This document shows, piece by piece, positions 32,192-35,805 of a stretch of DNA of 35,805 nt. Under the pieces are notes generated by a model. It was not told where the DNA came from. It ran no database searches and saw only the letters and a program-made list of their open reading frames with translations. The DNA comes from Clostridia bacterium (GTDB lineage Bacteria > Bacillota > Clostridia > Christensenellales > CAG-138): positions 1 to 35,805 of the forward strand of contig JAEDCW010000014.1 of assembly GCA_016293975.1 (NCBI GenBank), given 5' to 3'. Every line of letters begins with the position of its first letter. The first letter of the stretch is position 1. Made by a program: the position numbers and the translations under genes.

Positions 32192-32929
32192 ATGAAAGAA
32201 TGTATGGAAAGATGGTATTTGTTTACAGGACAAAGGTGCTCAATCCGCAAGTATCAGAGCAGTCCGAGTTCGAGGGACATCTTTGAACTGTTGCGAATCG
32301 CGGAGCAGTTGTCCACCGATGAATTCCGTATAGTAATAAAAAAGAACAAGAGCGTGTTTGTGCCCATTTTTCTCAATTATGGCAAGGTAAGCGGTACGGG
32401 ACTATATGCGGCTTTTGTGGCAAAAAAGTGCACGCCTGACTACATAATCGGATACCTCGGCGAAGCTTTCGTATTGGAGTGCTGCGCTATGGGCTTTGGT
32501 ACTTGCTGGTTGGGCGGTTCATTTAAGAAGGGGCTCGTTCAATCGGAGATCGAGCTACATTATGATGAGTACATATCCTGCATAACGCCTATCGGCATTC
32601 CAAATGAACGCTATATAGGAAGACCGAGAAAATCTTTAGATAAGCTCACGGGACTTACACAGGAGCAATTGCAATCCTTACCCGAATGGCAGGTATTTGC
32701 ACTAGATTGTGCAAGGCTCGCTCCGTCTGCACTCAATTGCCAACCATGGAGATTTATGATCGATGGCGACAATATTACGGTTGAATGCATATCCAATAAC
32801 TACGGATTCGGAAAGCTTGATTGCGGCATAGCTATGTTGCATATTGAATTAGGTGCGGCACATGGCGGCGTATTCGGTGAATGGACTGTATCCGACGACG
32901 CGCAAACCGCAGTATTTATGCCAAAATAA
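32192..32929 (+). CDS. Nitroreductase-family protein
   Basis: 245 residues from the ATG at 32192, with GGGTGG 9 bases upstream; a TTG at 32186 overlapping the uvrA stop is less likely. It resembles the two-lobed putative nitroreductase family (TM_nitroreductase, PF14512), flavin enzymes related to NfsB-type FMN reductases. Visible family features are YLFTGQRCSIRKYQ at the start, GYLGEAFVLECCAMGFGTCWLGG in the middle, and APSALNCQPWRF, the FMN-binding segment that replaces the usual N-terminal PS-x-x-NxQPW. The order (RRSIRKY, then the Gly-rich helix, then PSALN) shows the tandem arrangement. Substrate unknown. Its place behind uvrBA suggests co-transcription. It ends 11 bases from the convergent methyltransferase gene. 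Confidence 0.75.
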   Translation: MKECMERWYLFTGQRCSIRKYQSSPSSRDIFELLRIAEQLSTDEFRIVIKKNKSVFVPIFLNYGKVSGTGLYAAFVAKKCTPDYIIGYLGEAFVLECCAMGFGTCWLGGSFKKGLVQSEIELHYDEYISCITPIGIPNERYIGRPRKSLDKLTGLTQEQLQSLPEWQVFALDCARLAPSALNCQPWRFMIDGDNITVECISNNYGFGKLDCGIAMLHIELGAAHGGVFGEWTVSDDAQTAVFMPK

Positions 32930-32940
32930 AACTAACAGCA

Positions 32941-34119
32941 TCACATGAGTATGACTTTTTCCGTATAATCGGAGAAAGTGATATGCAAGGCAATGTTGTT
33001 TCCTACATGTGACGAGTTAAATGCTATTCTATCTGTACGCTTATATGTAAACACGGCGGGGATGAAGCTACCTCCGCTAATTTCACCTAAAGCAGCATAA
33101 ATAATGGATTTATCGCTGTTATCGATTGATATCACGCTGTCTTGTATCGAGATCTTCTCTGATATCTCGATATCACCCATAAAACACGGTGTAATCTGTG
33201 AAATGAAAGACGCTTTATTCGTATTCTGAATTATTGGCGTGTCCATGCTTTGGATTCTTTTACGCAGAGTAAGCAGAGCTATCGGCGAGTTGTCTATGCT
33301 TATCCAACTCCGCCCTGTTTCTATTGCCGCAACTGCGAGGCTTCCACTTCCTGAAAACACATCCAATACGGTGGCATTTTGCTTGCTTGCGGTCAGTAGT
33401 ATCCTTTTTAACAAATCGATTGGCTTTTGTCCCGGATAGCCGGTGTGTTCCACATGGTTTGGACCTATGGAATCTATATCGTTCCATATATCGCTCGGAG
33501 CTACCGGCTCATCTGCGTAATATCGATATTTCTTGCCTCTGCTGTTTACGGTGTAGTAAATCCTGCCGTCTTCGTCGAATGACTTTTTTAGATGATTATC
33601 TTGCATTTCGCCTCTGGCTTGTCCGGCATTTATAGTGTTAAAGTAGTAAGCCTTGCTTACCGCATATACTAGAATACAGTCATGTCTCTGTGAAAATCTT
33701 CTTGTCGAGCGCCCCTTGGATTTAAACGGGGACACTATTTCATTGACATAATTCTTCTTACCGAAAACCTTATCGAGCTCGATTCTTATATATGCCGAAA
33801 GCAACGGTGTACAGTGGAAGAATAATGTGCCAGATCTTGACAGCAAATCATGACAAAGTGGAAGTATGCTTCTTATATAATCCAGATAACATTCCGATGT
33901 CTTAAAATCTGAATAAACCTTCGTCTTAGCGGTTTTCGATTTTGCCGACGATATGCAATAGGTGCTATTGGAAACTGATGGGGGATCCATATAGATGAGG
34001 TCGATATGTCCGGCGTGTATCTTGACTAAATCGCGCAAAACCTCATATGCATCGCCAAGAATGAATGTGCCGCTACTCGAAGAAGGCATATCCTGACTTA
34101 TAACTATTGTTTTGTCCAT
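32941..34119 (-). CDS. Orphan DNA methyltransferase (beta class, N6-adenine/N4-cytosine type)
   Basis: 392 residues. Motif order is catalytic motif IV first (IDLIYMDPPSVSNSTY, residues 39-54), SAM-binding motif I later (ATVLDVFSGSGSLAVAAIETG, from residue 249), with PGQKPIDLLKRIL between. That is the beta-class arrangement of bacterial m6A/m4C methylases. Motif IV reads D-P-P-S where an aromatic residue (Y, F or W) normally stacks on the flipped base. After motif I a tail of about 100 residues has no motif I recognise. No restriction endonuclease, specificity subunit or phage gene is nearby, so it is a solitary methylase that could serve regulation, or a degenerate one. The start at 34119 has only a poor ribosome binding site; Met11 is an alternative. 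Confidence 0.8.
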   Translation of the reverse strand: MDKTIVISQDMPSSSSGTFILGDAYEVLRDLVKIHAGHIDLIYMDPPSVSNSTYCISSAKSKTAKTKVYSDFKTSECYLDYIRSILPLCHDLLSRSGTLFFHCTPLLSAYIRIELDKVFGKKNYVNEIVSPFKSKGRSTRRFSQRHDCILVYAVSKAYYFNTINAGQARGEMQDNHLKKSFDEDGRIYYTVNSRGKKYRYYADEPVAPSDIWNDIDSIGPNHVEHTGYPGQKPIDLLKRILLTASKQNATVLDVFSGSGSLAVAAIETGRSWISIDNSPIALLTLRKRIQSMDTPIIQNTNKASFISQITPCFMGDIEISEKISIQDSVISIDNSDKSIIYAALGEISGGSFIPAVFTYKRTDRIAFNSSHVGNNIALHITFSDYTEKVILM

Positions 34120-34161
34120 ATAACACCAAGCCTATTATATATTTTCTCTATAATACCAAAT

Positions 34162-34182
34162 ATTATTGTCAATAACAATAAT
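34162..34182. repeat. Palindrome in the divergent methyltransferase/VanW promoter region
   Basis: ATTATTGT (34162-34169) and ACAATAAT (34175-34182) form perfect 8-base arms around 5 bases. On the minus strand a TTGACA (34172 down to 34167) overlaps the palindrome, which suggests an operator for the methyltransferase promoter, although no well-spaced -10 box was found for it. Confidence 0.5.
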
Positions 34183-34298
34183 TGCTGCAAAAAATCGATG
34201 CTTTATAAGCTCAAATATCTTCAAGACAAAATATCTTTAAGTAAAAATGGCAGATTCTAAATGCCCACAAAAGCTAATACTATTATTGAGGTGGTTTT

Positions 34299-35648
34299 AT
34301 GAAAAGATTTCGTATTGCAGTTTTAGCTGCGGTATTTGTCATAATCTGTATGATGTCGGGATGCTCTGCAAATGAGAATAGAATTGGCATGTCAGTAACA
34401 ATTGATAATATTGATGTAGCTCAGCTTACAGAGGCTGAAGCCTATGAGAAACTTTCGTATCACTATGCCAAACAGACATATAACACTATAATAACAATCA
34501 CTGATAGTAATGGTAATTCTGTTTCGGAAAGGGCCGATGCGCTTGGTTTAGACTACGATGTAAGGTCTTCTGTATTAGCCGCCATTGATATGTCGTACAT
34601 AGCGTGGAACGGACGATCGGGTCGCAATATCGATACAGAAATGATTATTGACACCGCCAAGCTGCGTTCAAAGATAGACGAAATTGCAAAAAAGTTCACA
34701 GTAAGTCCGGAGCAGGCAACATTTGCTTATAACCCCGATTCAGATGGTTTTTTCGACTTCGTCCCCGAGAAGATTGGCTATAAGGTAGACACAGACATGT
34801 TATATGAGAAAGTATATGATGCGTTAAGTGGTAAAGCTGAAAGAAATATTGAGATTGAACTAACCCAGCTTATGCCGACATATACTTTGGACGACGCTAA
34901 GTCCGACTGCAGCCTTTTGGGAGAGTTTTCTACCAGTTTCGGCTCGGGCTCTTTAAACAACCCAGGGAGAGTGAAAAACATCGTAAAGGGAGCAGGTCTA
35001 ATCGACGGTTATGCAATTGCGCCCGGTGAGTCGTTTGACATCAATAAGGTGCTAGGTCCGAGAAACGAAACGAATGGATGGTTCGTTGCACCGGGCATAG
35101 TAAAGGGCAAATATGAGCCCGAATACGGAGGTGGTATATGTCAGGTTTCCACCACACTTTATAACGCCGCGCTCTTGTCCGGAATGGAAATAGTTGAACG
35201 TCATCATCATTCTTGGCCCATGAGCTATGCACCGATAGGGCAGGACGCAACGATAACGACAGGTGGACTTAACTTAATACTAAAGAACACTTCTGACAAA
35301 ACCGTCATTGTATCCGCATTGGTAAACACAGAAAAGCAAAGCATAACCGTTAGAATGTTCGGTAGAAAAACCGATGATCCTTATACTCGAAAGCTTGTGT
35401 CTAAGAAAATAAAGACCATAGCACAGCCGGAAGATGAGTACAAGCTCGATTCGAGCCTTGCTTCCAATACGGTGAAGGAATTTAGGTCCGGGCGCGAGGG
35501 CGTAATTTCCGAGACATATATGTATTATTACGACAAAAATGGCGATGTGATCAAAAAGGAGTTGATTTCAAAAGACACGTATAGAGCCTTATCGACAATC
35601 TATTACGTGTCCGAGGATATGTATTATTCGCGTTTTTGGGAAAAATGA
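34299..35648 (+). CDS. VanW-domain lipoprotein
   Basis: 449 residues. A lipoprotein signal (MKRFRIAVLAAVFVIICMMS, lipobox SGC, Cys22) anchors it outside the membrane. Residues of about 35-205 look like the peptidoglycan-binding-type repeats (PG_binding_4) that often precede VanW. The VanW domain (about 210-340) shows FSTSFGSGSLNNPGRVKNI, GYAIAPGESFDINKVLGPR, GGGICQVSTTLYNAALLSG and HHHSWPMSYAPIGQDATI. The last 100 residues resemble a G5-like beta region. VanW homologues are common in Clostridia away from vancomycin clusters; the domain's function is not settled. Nothing here indicates glycopeptide resistance. GAGGTGG precedes the ATG. It lies divergent from the methyltransferase, and its stop is one base from the next gene's stop. 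Confidence 0.88.
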   Translation: MKRFRIAVLAAVFVIICMMSGCSANENRIGMSVTIDNIDVAQLTEAEAYEKLSYHYAKQTYNTIITITDSNGNSVSERADALGLDYDVRSSVLAAIDMSYIAWNGRSGRNIDTEMIIDTAKLRSKIDEIAKKFTVSPEQATFAYNPDSDGFFDFVPEKIGYKVDTDMLYEKVYDALSGKAERNIEIELTQLMPTYTLDDAKSDCSLLGEFSTSFGSGSLNNPGRVKNIVKGAGLIDGYAIAPGESFDINKVLGPRNETNGWFVAPGIVKGKYEPEYGGGICQVSTTLYNAALLSGMEIVERHHHSWPMSYAPIGQDATITTGGLNLILKNTSDKTVIVSALVNTEKQSITVRMFGRKTDDPYTRKLVSKKIKTIAQPEDEYKLDSSLASNTVKEFRSGREGVISETYMYYYDKNGDVIKKELISKDTYRALSTIYYVSEDMYYSRFWEK

Positions 35649-35649
35649 A

Positions 35650-35805
35650 TCAGCTATCTGTTGCTATTATGACATCGAAGTAATATGCAATGACGAGGTC
35701 GACCATTTCGCCATAGCTTTTCACTCCTGACTCTTGGTTGTTAAACTGAAGGTAACTGTCGTTTAGATTTTCGAACGTCTCCTCCACAGGTCCTTCAAAC
35801 TGTTT
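35650..35805 (-). CDS. C-terminal end of an unidentified protein (start outside window)
   Basis: The minus strand is open from the window edge to a stop at 35650-35652, giving 51 residues beginning KQFEGPVEETFENLNDSYLQ and ending VDLVIAYYFDVIIATDS. Its composition is protein-like (acidic and aromatic, no low complexity), and its end abuts the VanW gene. I do not recognise the family. Confidence 0.6.
   Translation of the reverse strand, partial: KQFEGPVEETFENLNDSYLQFNNQESGVKSYGEMVDLVIAYYFDVIIATDS

Noticed and set aside
32941..34119. Restriction-modification system
   Set aside because: Neighbouring genes are nitroreductase-like and VanW-like. No endonuclease or specificity gene is present in the window.
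34144..34172. TTGACA-based sigma-A promoter for the methyltransferase
   Set aside because: The bases 16-18 downstream on the minus strand do not resemble a -10 box. A TATAAT further on (34139 down to 34134) lacks a good -35, so no full promoter was called.
34299..35648. Vancomycin resistance gene
   Set aside because: Only a VanW domain is present. No vanHAX or vanRS genes are near, and VanW-domain lipoproteins are common in susceptible Clostridia.

Overview
This window looks like chromosomal DNA from an anaerobic Firmicute of the class Clostridia. The evidence is a ferredoxin-extended HydB/NuoF-type subunit of an electron-bifurcating [FeFe]-hydrogenase, GerM, LonB and DUF1002 (YpuA-like) proteins typical of the endospore-former lineage, RqcH, a T-box leader on leuS, strong AGGAGG-type ribosome binding sites and ordinary sigma-A promoters. 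I see no prophage, transposase, CRISPR array, rRNA or tRNA. Most of the window is housekeeping sequence on the plus strand, in short transcription units.

Layout. 1-1.6 kb: 3' part of hydB, then a terminator. 1.7-6.1 kb: a two-gene type II topoisomerase unit (parE-parC) with its own promoter and terminator. 6.2-9.3 kb: a two-OB-fold SSB-like protein, a fumarylacetoacetate-hydrolase-family enzyme and rqcH. 9.4-11 kb: gerM and rdgB, the neighbours seen in Bacillus. 11.1-12.8 kb: lonB. 12.84-15.6 kb: promoter, T-box riboswitch, leuS and terminator. 15.6-16.1 kb: a decayed HIT-family gene on the minus strand. 16.2-20.6 kb: a serine-hydrolase-fold membrane protein lacking its catalytic residues, then lpdA, tadA and engB in one tight run. 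20.6-21.7 kb: a small zinc-ribbon protein with an acidic tail and a metallophosphoesterase. 21.7-23.1 kb (minus): a membrane-anchored NlpC/P60 cell-wall hydrolase. 23.1-25.1 kb: an ABC-F ATPase. 25.2-26.1 kb (minus): a secreted DUF1002 protein. 26.2-27.2 kb: type II pantothenate kinase. 27.2-32.9 kb: uvrB-uvrA and a nitroreductase-like gene. 32.9-34.1 kb (minus): an orphan beta-class DNA methyltransferase. 34.3-35.6 kb: a VanW-domain lipoprotein. 35.65 kb to the end (minus): the C-terminus of an unidentified protein.

How the genes fit together. Genome maintenance dominates (topoisomerase, SSB-like, UvrAB, RdgB nucleotide sanitation, methyltransferase), followed by translation and its quality control (LeuRS, TadA, RqcH, EngB, ABC-F). 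A third group acts at the cell surface (GerM, NlpC/P60, VanW protein, pseudo-serine-hydrolase, DUF1002).

I did not find a convincing new multi-gene system. The points most worth a second look are the serine hydrolase with all three active-site motifs replaced, the orphan methyltransferase with DPPS in place of DPP(Y/F/W) and a palindrome near its start, leucine at the quinolone-determining serine of ParC, the repeat inside the leuS T-box, the possibly leaderless NlpC/P60 gene, and several convergent gene pairs separated by only 1-11 bases.
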